64,000 nt of DNA, from positions 16,394 to 80,393 of the forward strand of contig JADHOM010000007.1 in the NCBI GenBank assembly GCA_016778985.1. The letters run 5' to 3'. The stretch is from Alphaproteobacteria bacterium (GTDB lineage: Bacteria > Pseudomonadota > Alphaproteobacteria > Puniceispirillales > UBA1172). A model generated the notes under the pieces. That model ran no database searches. It was not told where the DNA came from and saw only the letters and a program-made list of their open reading frames with translations. A program made the position numbers and the translations under genes. The first letter of the stretch is position 1. The number at the start of each line of letters is the position of its first letter. This document shows, piece after piece, positions 8,986-16,754 of the stretch.

Positions 8986-10704
8986 TCAGCTTTGATCTAT
9001 GCGATTTAGTGCCGATACAACCGCCCGAATTGGGGCGCGCGTGATTGAGGTATCAAGCCCAACACCATACACATGCTTGCCATCATCGTCAGGAACAGCC
9101 AGTTCAACATAGGCTGCGGATTCAGCCTTAGATGTTGCGCTTCGGGTGTTCTGGCCAAAGTCTTTGAGCCTGAAGGTTAAGCCGAATTGCTCTCTCACCC
9201 CGTTAATGAAGGCAGATATAGGGCCATTACCTGTGGCGGTAAAACTGATCTCCTCGCCGCGATAGATAACGGTTGCCGCTATATCTTCTTGGTCATTATC
9301 TTTGGCTGATTTCTCACTGCTAAAGCTGATCAAAGTGAAAGGGCCGTTTTGATTGATATATTCATCCATGAAAATATCATAGATGCGGGCGCTGGTAATT
9401 TCTTGACCTGTTGTATCCGCTACTTTCTGAACAGATTTACTTAGCTCAATTTCTGCCCCGCGCGGCAATTTAATATGATGATCGACTTCTAACAAATAAG
9501 CGACGCCGCCTTTACCAGACTGCGAATTGACGCGAATGATCGCTTCATAGGTGCGGCCAATATCTGACGGATCAATGGGCAGGTAAGGGACTTCCCAATA
9601 TGTTGTATCACTTTCCGCGAGCGCATCCATGCCTTTGCGAATAGCATCCTGATGGCTTCCCGAAAAGGCGGTATGTACCAATGAGCCGGCATAGGGATGA
9701 CGTTCATGAATAGGCAATTGGTTGCAAACCTCAGCCGTTTCAATCAGTTTATTGATGTCGGAAAAATCAAGTTTTGGATTGACGCCTTGCGTCAACATAT
9801 TCAATCCCAGAGTGATAATATCAACATTACCTGTCCGCTCACCATTGCCAAATAACGTCCCTTCAACTCGATCACCGCCAGCCATAAGCGCTAATTCTGT
9901 TGCCGCCACCGCACAGCCGCGATCATTATGAGGGTGAAGTGAGATGATGATACTGTCACGGCGTGAAAACTGCCGACACATCCATTCAATCTGATCAGCA
10001 TAGATATTCGGTGTTGCCATTTCTACCGTCGATGGCAGGTTTATAATGGTTTTATTATTGGGTGTTGGTTGCCATACGTCCATGACCTCATCACAGACCT
10101 CAAGCGCGTAATCCAGCTCTGTTCCAGTGAAAGATTCAGGTGAATATTGCAGCTGAAGATTAGTATTATTCAGCCGACCGATCCGTTCCACCACCATTTT
10201 TGCACCATTAACAGCAATATCCTTAACGCCTTGCTGGGTGTCTTTGAACACAACACGGCGCTGAAGCGTTGAAGTTGAGTTATAGATATGCAGGATAGCA
10301 TTTTTACTGCCTTGCAATGCGTCAAAGGTACGGTCTACCAAATGCTCACGCGCCTGTGTCAGTACTTGAATAGTGACATCATCAGGAATATGGCCACCTT
10401 CGATTAGCTCACGGCAGAAATTAAAATCCGTATCAGACGCGGCAGGAAAGCCGACTTCAATCTCTTTGAAACCCATAGCGACCAAAAGCTGAAACATCGC
10501 CATCTTACGTGGACTATCCATCGGTTCAATGAGCGCTTGATTGCCATCACGCAGATCAACACTGCACCAAATGGGGGCAGTTGTTATGGTTTTATCTGGC
10601 CAAGTCCTGTCTTTTAAATCGACGGCAGTAAAGGGGCGATATTTTTTGAAGCTTTTCTGTGTAGCCGACTTGCTGGCGGCGGTTTCTGGTTTTGTGGTGG
10701 TCAT
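8986..10704 (-). CDS. leuA: 2-isopropylmalate synthase (long form)
   Basis: First committed enzyme of leucine synthesis: condenses acetyl-CoA with 2-oxoisovalerate. The 572-residue protein is the long LeuA form, with a distinct N-terminus (KYRPFTAVDLKDRTWP). The HMGL-like TIM barrel holds the signature SVDLRDGNQALIEPMD and the metal/His region SLHPHNDRGCA; the NGERTGN loop and the C-terminal allosteric LeuA dimer domain (about residues 430-572, VYGVGLDTSITRAPIRAVVSALN) follow. Leucine feedback is expected for the family. ATG follows AGAAGGTTTATT. It is divergent from lepA with a 258-bp region between. Confidence 0.95.
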   Translation of the reverse strand: MTTTKPETAASKSATQKSFKKYRPFTAVDLKDRTWPDKTITTAPIWCSVDLRDGNQALIEPMDSPRKMAMFQLLVAMGFKEIEVGFPAASDTDFNFCRELIEGGHIPDDVTIQVLTQAREHLVDRTFDALQGSKNAILHIYNSTSTLQRRVVFKDTQQGVKDIAVNGAKMVVERIGRLNNTNLQLQYSPESFTGTELDYALEVCDEVMDVWQPTPNNKTIINLPSTVEMATPNIYADQIEWMCRQFSRRDSIIISLHPHNDRGCAVAATELALMAGGDRVEGTLFGNGERTGNVDIITLGLNMLTQGVNPKLDFSDINKLIETAEVCNQLPIHERHPYAGSLVHTAFSGSHQDAIRKGMDALAESDTTYWEVPYLPIDPSDIGRTYEAIIRVNSQSGKGGVAYLLEVDHHIKLPRGAEIELSKSVQKVADTTGQEITSARIYDIFMDEYINQNGPFTLISFSSEKSAKDNDQEDIAATVIYRGEEISFTATGNGPISAFINGVREQFGLTFRLKDFGQNTRSATSKAESAAYVELAVPDDDGKHVYGVGLDTSITRAPIRAVVSALNRIDQS

Positions 10705-10962
10705 AATAAACCTTCTTTAGTAATAGTCCGTTATCGAAATCAGTCATGCTGAAGCTATTCAGCATACTTACAATTATAGAAAAATCATAAATCCCGACCC
10801 TGGCCATAGCTAAAGGCAAGAGCCGGGCTAGTTAGTCGATAATATGTACGGATCAATAACCACATACTTTCTTTTACTGCTCAATGCTCAGCGTGTCAAT
10901 CTGACCGTTGCGCGGAGCCGTGGAAATAGGTATGAGTGGTTAATACATTTTTGAGGTTCATC
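10705..10962. promoter_or_regulatory. Divergent leuA-lepA control region
   Basis: This 258-bp region must carry promoters for leuA (minus) and lepA (plus). In the leuA leader, ATGCTGAA-gcta-TTCAGCAT (10746-10765) is a perfect 8-bp-stem hairpin about 40 bases before the leuA start. I find no clear leucine-rich leader peptide or terminator, so attenuation is not supported. No other gene is evident here. Confidence 0.45.
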
Positions 10963-12765
10963 ATGGTGCCTATATCCAACATTCGGAATTTTTCAATTAT
11001 TGCCCATATTGATCATGGTAAGTCTACCTTAGCTGATCGTCTGATACAGGTATGCGGCGGTCTCACCGATCGTGAGATGAAAGAGCAGGTTCTGGATAAT
11101 ATGGAACTTGAGCGTGAACGCGGCATCACGATTAAGGCGCAAACCGTGCGTTTATCGTATACCGCGAAGGATGGACAGGAATATATCCTTAATTTGATGG
11201 ATACCCCCGGCCATGTTGATTTCGCCTATGAGGTATCGCGGTCACTAGCGGCTTGCGAAGGCTCATTGCTGGTTGTTGATGCCTCACAAGGGGTTGAGGC
11301 GCAGACGCTGGCAAATGTCTATCATGCGATTGATGTTAATCATGAGATTGTTCCTGTTCTCAATAAAATTGATCTGCCTGCCGCAGAGCCTGACCGTGTC
11401 CGCACGCAAATAGAGGATGTTATTGGGCTGGATGCCAGTGATGCTATTGAAGCCTCCGCTAAATCAAATATTGGCATTGAGGATGTGCTAGAGGCGTTGG
11501 TCAATCGCTTGCCACCCCCTCAAGGTGATCCTGATGCGCCTCTAAAAGCGATGCTGGTTGATAGCTGGTATGATCCTTATCTTGGGGTCATGACCTTGGT
11601 TCGGGTCATTGATGGAGTTCTGAAAAAGGGCATGAAGGTCAGGATGATGGCGACAAATGCAAGCCACACGGTTGAACGTGTTGGCATCTTTGGCCCTAAG
11701 CCAACTAGCATTGATGCGTTAGGGCCGGGTGAGATGGGGTTTATTAATGCCAGTATCAAAACGGTTTCTGATGCTAAAATTGGTGATACGATCACTGATG
11801 ACAGAAGGCCGGCAGAAGTCGCATTGCCAGGGTTTAAGCCATCTGTATCGGTGGTGTTCTGTGGATTATTCCCATTAGATGCAGGGGAGTTTACCGATTT
11901 AAGAGAAGCGCTTGAGAAGCTCAGCCTTAATGATGCATCTTTTTCGTTTGAAGCAGAAACATCAGCTGCCTTGGGCTTTGGCTTTCGTTGTGGGTTTCTA
12001 GGCTTGCTCCATATGGAAATCATCCGTGAACGGCTATTCCGTGAGTTTAACCTTGAGCTGATCGCAACGGCGCCATCTGTGGTTTATCATATCCATAAAA
12101 CCGATGGTGAGATGGTCTCGCTTCACAATCCGGCGGATATGCCGGATGTCACGCGGATTAGCCATATTGAAGAGCCGTGGATCGAGGCTACCATTATGAC
12201 ACCTGATGAGTTTCTGGGCGCGGTTCTGACGCTATGCACGGAACGGCGGGGGGAGCAGATCAATCTGACCTATGCCGGCAACCGTGCGATGGTTGTCTAT
12301 AAGCTGCCCTTAAACGAAGTTGTGTTTGATTTTTATGATCGGCTAAAATCAGTCACCAAGGGTTATGCCTCATTTGATTATCATATCACGGGTTACAGAA
12401 CGGGGGAGTTGGTCAAAGTTTCTATTCTGGTGAATAGTGATCCGGTCGATGCGTTGGCGATGATTGTTAATAAAGAACAAGCGGAAACCCGAGGCCGCGC
12501 GATTTGCGGCAGATTGAAAGATTTGATCCCGCGCCAGATGTTCAAAATTGCGTTGCAAGCGGCGATTGGCGGTAAGGTAATTGCGCGTGAAACGGTTGGC
12601 GCATTGCGTAAGGATGTGACGGCAAAATGTTATGGCGGTGATATCACGCGGAAGAAAAAATTGCTCGAAAAGCAGAAGGAAGGCAAAAAGCGGATGCGTC
12701 AGTTTGGTAATGTTGATATCCCGCAATCGGCGTTTTTAGAAGCCCTTAAGATGGGTGATAACTAG
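10963..12765 (+). CDS. lepA: Elongation factor 4 (LepA)
   Basis: A 600-residue translational GTPase that back-translocates stalled ribosomes. The G domain has the P-loop AHIDHGKST, switch [10 protein letters not shown] and NKID. The EF-G-like domains II and III follow, and the specific C-terminal domain ends in [19 protein letters not shown], which identifies LepA over EF-G and BipA. I used the ATG at 10963 (after TTGAGGTTCATC); an in-frame alternative at 10936 adds nine unconserved residues. It converges with a small membrane protein gene whose stop lies 2 bp away. Confidence 0.95.
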   Translation: MVPISNIRNFSIIAHIDHGKSTLADRLIQVCGGLTDREMKEQVLDNMELERERGITIKAQTVRLSYTAKDGQEYILNLMDTPGHVDFAYEVSRSLAACEGSLLVVDASQGVEAQTLANVYHAIDVNHEIVPVLNKIDLPAAEPDRVRTQIEDVIGLDASDAIEASAKSNIGIEDVLEALVNRLPPPQGDPDAPLKAMLVDSWYDPYLGVMTLVRVIDGVLKKGMKVRMMATNASHTVERVGIFGPKPTSIDALGPGEMGFINASIKTVSDAKIGDTITDDRRPAEVALPGFKPSVSVVFCGLFPLDAGEFTDLREALEKLSLNDASFSFEAETSAALGFGFRCGFLGLLHMEIIRERLFREFNLELIATAPSVVYHIHKTDGEMVSLHNPADMPDVTRISHIEEPWIEATIMTPDEFLGAVLTLCTERRGEQINLTYAGNRAMVVYKLPLNEVVFDFYDRLKSVTKGYASFDYHITGYRTGELVKVSILVNSDPVDALAMIVNKEQAETRGRAICGRLKDLIPRQMFKIALQAAIGGKVIARETVGALRKDVTAKCYGGDITRKKKLLEKQKEGKKRMRQFGNVDIPQSAFLEALKMGDN

Positions 12766-12767
12766 CG

Positions 12768-13118
12768 TCATTTATCTTTCTTAACGGCTACAGCCTTGCC
12801 GCGACCTTCACGATATTTACGCCATACGATTAATATCGCAGTGACGCCAATGAAAAATGGTGCCGCTGGCAGAAGCAAAATAAATGCAATCGTTGGATGC
12901 CATAAAAATGGCGCACAATCGAGGCTGATGATTAACCCGCATGGATCAACATAACGGCTGATAACAGCCTCACTTACTTGCAGGCTGGTGGGGGCTAGCT
13001 GAAACCACAAATAACCAACATCTGTGAATCCAGCACGTCCATCGGTCAGATCGACATATACCGCCACCAGCACCATCAGGCCAAAAAACAATCGTAATAT
13101 AAAGCCAATCCAACTCAT
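12768..13118 (-). CDS. Small membrane protein of unknown function
   Basis: I do not recognise the family. Taking the ATG at 13118 (MSWIGFILRL), the product is about 116 residues with one hydrophobic helix at the N-terminus (GFILRLFFGLMVLVAVYV) and a second near the C-terminus (TIAFILLLPAAPFFIGVTAI), followed by a basic tail (WRKYREGRGKAVAVKKDK). The likely topology is two inner-membrane helices with a loop of about 55 residues containing two cysteines. An in-frame ATG at 13169 would add 17 polar residues. The gene converges with lepA, and nothing in the context suggests a role. Confidence 0.65.
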   Translation of the reverse strand: MSWIGFILRLFFGLMVLVAVYVDLTDGRAGFTDVGYLWFQLAPTSLQVSEAVISRYVDPCGLIISLDCAPFLWHPTIAFILLLPAAPFFIGVTAILIVWRKYREGRGKAVAVKKDK

Positions 13119-13297
13119 GGCGGGAGTATGCCTATTAACTGCTGTTTTGGCAATGTTCTGGGGCGCCAATTCACTAAAAAGTGAATGAGGTTTTGCGTCT
13201 CATGCGCAAAAAATCAATGACAAGGCATTTAGCGTCATTCCGCCGTTGCGTCATGGCGCGGTTTTGGCTATTCTGCGCCAACATAGGCTGAATTAAT

Positions 13298-13387
13298 GGA
13301 GAGATGGCCGAGCGGTTTAAGGCGCACGCCTGGAAAGCGTGTTGGGGTTAACGCCCCTCGGGGGTTCGAATCCCCCTCTCTCCGCCA
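13298..13387 (+). tRNA. tRNA-Ser (anticodon GGA)
   Basis: A 90-nt class II tRNA with encoded CCA. The acceptor arm GGAGAGA pairs with TCTCTCC. The anticodon stem-loop reads CACGC-CTGGAAA-GCGTG with anticodon GGA. There is a long variable arm (GTTGGGGTTAACGCCCC) and the T arm GGGGGTTCGAATCCCCC. The long variable arm and anticodon identify a serine tRNA reading UCC/UCU. The end of the tRNA abuts a region with gene debris. Confidence 0.97.
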
Positions 13388-13459
13388 TAATCATTATTAA
13401 ATCATTGGTAATTCATCATTTTCTATTATCAATTAGTAGAGAACACAATCCGCACCATC

Positions 13460-13705
13460 CTAGCCATATTTAATGCCGGCCTTATCCAGTTCTTCGAGCA
13501 GGTCGGGAATATATTTACGGTATTTTTTCCACGCATCTGATGAGCCTTGATACATCTGCTCCCGCACCTGTGTCTGGCTGGCGGTGAGAACCCCGCGCCT
13601 GGTTTTATAAAACTCAAGACACTGGTCTTGCCAAGGCAGGCCGCAATGCTCAAGCAGCGCGGGATTATATTGATGATCTATTTGGCGGAACAGATGGGAT
13701 ATTTG
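13460..13705 (-). pseudogene. 3' remnant of a sulfotransferase gene
   Basis: Read on the minus strand, this stretch encodes about 80 codons ending in TAG: it contains HCGLPWQDQCLEFYKTRRGV, then LTASQTQVREQMYQGSSDAW and KKYRKYIPDLLEEL. This matches the C-terminal end typical of TPR-linked sulfotransferases (CGLPW, then the RxxxTAS-QVR segment). An in-frame TGA lies at 13706-13708, and no start or PAPS-binding P-loop region is found upstream, so only the tail survives. Other-frame open stretches over this region are not real genes. Together with flanking bases it fills the 388-bp gap between tRNA-Ser and the next gene. Confidence 0.75.
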
Positions 13706-13775
13706 TCAGCGATACTATCCCGACCGAATTGCTCTGATGACGCCTACCTTGCTAGGCGGTTCATATAACCTAAAT

Positions 13776-14813
13776 CTAACCTTCATAGCCGGTCAGCAAT
13801 AGAATTTTCCCCTTATGGCTAGCGGCTTCCATCATGTGATGTGCATTGGCGGCCTCGGCTAGTGGCATAGTCACATGGGTGGTCGTTGTAATCGACTTAT
13901 CGGCAAAGAACGGCCATACTTTCGCCTCTAATTCGCTGGCTATCAGAGCCTTGAACGCATCTGGTCGCGACCGCAAGGTTGAGCCTGTGAATGTTAGCCG
14001 TTTTAACATCACCGGCATTAAATCAATCTCAACCTTTGAGCCGTGGTTAAATGCTAGTTGAATAATCCGGCCATCCGCGCGTGCTGCCTTAATATTGCGC
14101 GCAATATAATCACCGCCAATAATATCAAGGATCAGGTCGGCACCGCCTGCCTCACGCGTCATGGCAACAAAATCTTCGTCCTTATAGTTGATTGCTTGGC
14201 TCGCCCCTAGCTTTTTGCACCATTCTGCCTCATCAGCATGAGCAACCGTTGTCAGCACCTCATACCCCATAGCCGCACCCAGCTGAATAGCGGTTGAACC
14301 AATGCCGCCAGCACCACCATGAACTAGAAAACGTGAGCCTGATGGTCGCGGCGTTGGATGAAAGACATTGCTCCATACCGTGAAAAAGGTTTCTGGTATA
14401 CCAGCCGCATCAATCAAACTTACGCCTTTTGGTATAGACAGAACATGATCAGCCTTGACGCTGACATATTCGGCATAACCGCCACCATTAGTTAGCGCGA
14501 TGACAGCCTCGCCAATTTGCCACTGGCTAACCGCCTTGCCAGTCGCGGTAATAATGCCCGATACTTCAAGCCCTAACAGGTCGGAAGCCCCTTTTGGTGG
14601 CGGGTAATGGCCGCGTCTCTGCACTAAATCAGGGCCATTAACGCCTGCTGCCACCACTTTGATTAGTACCTCATCATCAGCAGGAACCGGGATTTCTCGT
14701 GATCCCGTGATGAGTACATCTGGGGTGCCAGCCTTTTGCATTTCGATAACGTTCATGCTGGCCCTGCTTGTGGTCTTGCTTGTGGTCTTGCTTGTGGTCG
14801 GGCTCATATTCAT
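13776..14813 (-). CDS. Zinc-less NAD(P)H:quinone oxidoreductase, PIG3-like
   Basis: Medium-chain dehydrogenase/reductase without structural zinc, 345 residues. The substrate domain has AAGVNGPDLVQRRGHYPPP, typical of the quinone oxidoreductase/PIG3 group; the Rossmann fold has VHGGAGGIGSTAIQLGAAMG for NADPH binding. It probably reduces quinones or electrophilic carbonyls in the cytosol. The N-terminus carries the low-complexity repeat TTSKTTSKTTSRAS, encoded by a 12-bp tandem repeat. The ATG at 14813 follows GAGGATAA; the internal ATG at 14756 (MNVIEMQKAG) is where family similarity begins and could also be used. It is divergent from the formate dehydrogenase genes. Confidence 0.88.
   Translation of the reverse strand: MNMSPTTSKTTSKTTSRASMNVIEMQKAGTPDVLITGSREIPVPADDEVLIKVVAAGVNGPDLVQRRGHYPPPKGASDLLGLEVSGIITATGKAVSQWQIGEAVIALTNGGGYAEYVSVKADHVLSIPKGVSLIDAAGIPETFFTVWSNVFHPTPRPSGSRFLVHGGAGGIGSTAIQLGAAMGYEVLTTVAHADEAEWCKKLGASQAINYKDEDFVAMTREAGGADLILDIIGGDYIARNIKAARADGRIIQLAFNHGSKVEIDLMPVMLKRLTFTGSTLRSRPDAFKALIASELEAKVWPFFADKSITTTTHVTMPLAEAANAHHMMEAASHKGKILLLTGYEG
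14765..14800. repeat. 12-bp tandem repeat, three copies
   Basis: The unit TGCTTGTGGTCT is repeated three times, with only the last base of copy 3 different. On the minus strand it encodes the TTSK repeats at the N-terminus of the quinone oxidoreductase. It is in frame (4 codons per unit), consistent with replication slippage. Confidence 0.9.
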
Positions 14814-15036
14814 TTATCCTCATTAGTCGGTGATATTATAGCTAGTTTTTCTTTGTATGGCGGTTTTGTAGCATTTATATGCTGATTTACAATATTAGCA
14901 TCTGTACAAAAAATTAAAGTGATCAAAGATGTTATGTTTTCAGATGAATTATTCTTGTGGTATACATAATAATGAACCTATGATTTAATTCAATAACCAA
15001 CATGAATATTGATAAGCAAGCCGTAATTTTGGTGTA
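14814..15036. promoter_or_regulatory. Divergent control region of the fdh genes
   Basis: This AT-rich 223-bp region separates the quinone oxidoreductase from the formate dehydrogenase genes. It contains TGGTATACA (14958-14966), which matches nine of ten bases of the palindrome TGGTATACCA upstream of the GntR-oxc gene, and an imperfect ATGCT...AGCAT inverted repeat (about 14879-14901). The operator role is inferred; no clear -35/-10 pair stands out. Confidence 0.4.
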
Positions 15037-16743
15037 GTGGGGGGGTCAATCTTGGACGCGATAACAGATGACAACGGAGTATGGAAATCGGCTAGAGGCA
15101 AGGGGCGTAAAACCCCAAAAGGTCGTCAGGTTGATGATCAGGCGTTAGCCGAGGTGCGTGCCCTATTAGGCGAAAGACCGCGCCGTCGTGATTTGCTGAT
15201 AGAGTTTCTGCACCTTATCCAAGATAATTACGGCCATCTGAGCGTTCGCCATATGCATGCGCTGGCTGATGAATTACGGCTAGCCCAGACAGAAGTCTAT
15301 GAAGTTGCAACATTTTATGCACATTTTGACGTTGTTGACGAGGGTCAGACGCCGCCTCCTGCCACGACTATTCGAGTCTGTGATTCGCTCTCATGTGAGT
15401 TGGCCGGCGCGCAAAATCTTATCAAGGCGTTGCAAGATGGGCTTGATCCATCAGAGGTACGGGTCTTGCGGGCGCCATGTATGGGGCGCTGTGATACGGC
15501 GCCAACGCTTGAAATTGGTCATAATCATATTGATCATGCGACCCTTGATGCGGTCAATGCTGCCATTGCTGATGATGACACGCATCCGCATATCCCAGAA
15601 TATCAGAACTTCACGATGTATTGCGCTGAAGGCGGGTATGAGAAGCTGCTTGAGTTGCGGCAGAACGGTAATTGGGAAGATGTGCAAGAACAGATTAATG
15701 AAAGCGGCTTGCGTGGATTGGGTGGCGCTGGCTTCCCATCTGGCCGTAAATGGGGGTTTGTTCGTGCCGCCGAAGGCACACGCTATCTCGCCGTCAATGG
15801 TGATGAGGGTGAGCCGGGGACATTCAAGGACCGCTATTATTTAGAGCGGACACCGCATCTCTTTCTTGAGGGCATGCTAATCGCAGCATGGGCGGTTGAG
15901 GCAGAGCAATGTTTTATTTACATGCGGGATGAATATCCGGCCGTTCTCCATATCTTGGCTGAGGAAATTCAGCGTTTGGTTGATGCTGGCATTGTTGCAC
16001 CCGGATATATTGATTTGCGGCGCGGGGCAGGGGCTTATATCTGCGGTGAAGAAAGTGCCATGATCGAATCCATCGAAGGCAAGCGCGGGTTGCCGCGCCA
16101 TCGCCCGCCATATGTGGCGCAAGTTGGGCTGTTTGGTCGGCCAACGCTGGTTCATAATATTGAAACCTTATACTGGGTGGCACGAGTCTGTCGCGAAGGT
16201 GCGGAAATCTTATCGTCTGTTGAAAAAAATGGCCGCAAAGGATTGCGCAGTTACTCTGTATCTGGGCGTATCGCAAAGCCGGGTGTATATTTACTGCCAG
16301 CCGGGTCAACAATTACCGATATCATAGAAGCCGCGGGCGGCATGCAAGATGGTCACGTCTTCAAAGCCTATCAGCCGGGTGGCCCGTCATCAGGGTTACT
16401 GCCAGCAACTTTAAATGATGTGCCGCTAGATTTTGATACACTGCACCCGCATGGTAGCTTTATTGGATCAGCGGCGGTTGTTGTGTTATCTGATCAAGAC
16501 AAAGCCAGAGATGCGGCGCTAAATATGCTGCGTTTCTTTGAGGATGAGAGTTGTGGGCAATGTACACCATGTCGGACAGGGTGCAGTAAAGCGGTACAAT
16601 TGATGCAAGAGGACGCATGGGATAAGCCGCTTTTAGAGGATTTATGTCAGGTCATGAGCGATGCGTCTATTTGCGGTCTGGGGCAGGCGGCGCCGAATGC
16701 TATTCGACTTACCATGAAACATTTTGATAGTGAAATTAGCTGA
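15037..16743 (+). CDS. NAD-dependent formate dehydrogenase, fused gamma-beta subunit
   Basis: Diaphorase subunit that passes electrons from the formate-oxidising subunit to NAD+. Residues ~20-165 are a NuoE/FdsG-like thioredoxin-fold [2Fe-2S] domain with ligand cysteines in CDSLSCELAG and APCMGRCDTAP. Residues ~190-568 are NuoF/FdsB-like: GLRGLGGAGFPSGRKWGF and GDEGEPGTFKDRYYLE for NADH/FMN, and CGQCTPCRTG...CGLGQ for a [4Fe-4S] cluster. The fusion is like Fdh1B of Methylobacterium. The start is uncertain: GTG at 15037 or, with GGGGGG as ribosome-binding site, TTG at 15052. The alpha subunit starts 11 bp after the stop. No fdhD is present in the window. Confidence 0.93.
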   Translation: MGGSILDAITDDNGVWKSARGKGRKTPKGRQVDDQALAEVRALLGERPRRRDLLIEFLHLIQDNYGHLSVRHMHALADELRLAQTEVYEVATFYAHFDVVDEGQTPPPATTIRVCDSLSCELAGAQNLIKALQDGLDPSEVRVLRAPCMGRCDTAPTLEIGHNHIDHATLDAVNAAIADDDTHPHIPEYQNFTMYCAEGGYEKLLELRQNGNWEDVQEQINESGLRGLGGAGFPSGRKWGFVRAAEGTRYLAVNGDEGEPGTFKDRYYLERTPHLFLEGMLIAAWAVEAEQCFIYMRDEYPAVLHILAEEIQRLVDAGIVAPGYIDLRRGAGAYICGEESAMIESIEGKRGLPRHRPPYVAQVGLFGRPTLVHNIETLYWVARVCREGAEILSSVEKNGRKGLRSYSVSGRIAKPGVYLLPAGSTITDIIEAAGGMQDGHVFKAYQPGGPSSGLLPATLNDVPLDFDTLHPHGSFIGSAAVVVLSDQDKARDAALNMLRFFEDESCGQCTPCRTGCSKAVQLMQEDAWDKPLLEDLCQVMSDASICGLGQAAPNAIRLTMKHFDSEIS

Positions 16744-16754
16744 GGAATTGATCA

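Noticed and set aside
10705..10819. Leucine leader peptide (CTA TTA CTA codons) for leuA attenuation
   Set aside because: The frame overlaps the leuA start, has only three Leu codons and no terminator/antiterminator pair is visible.
13547..13768. Plus-strand open frame after tRNA-Ser
   Set aside because: It runs antisense to clear sulfotransferase homology and has no ribosome-binding site or recognisable product.
14393..14404. CTGGTATACCAG palindrome as a GntR operator
   Set aside because: It lies inside the quinone oxidoreductase coding sequence, far from any promoter, and is probably coding coincidence.
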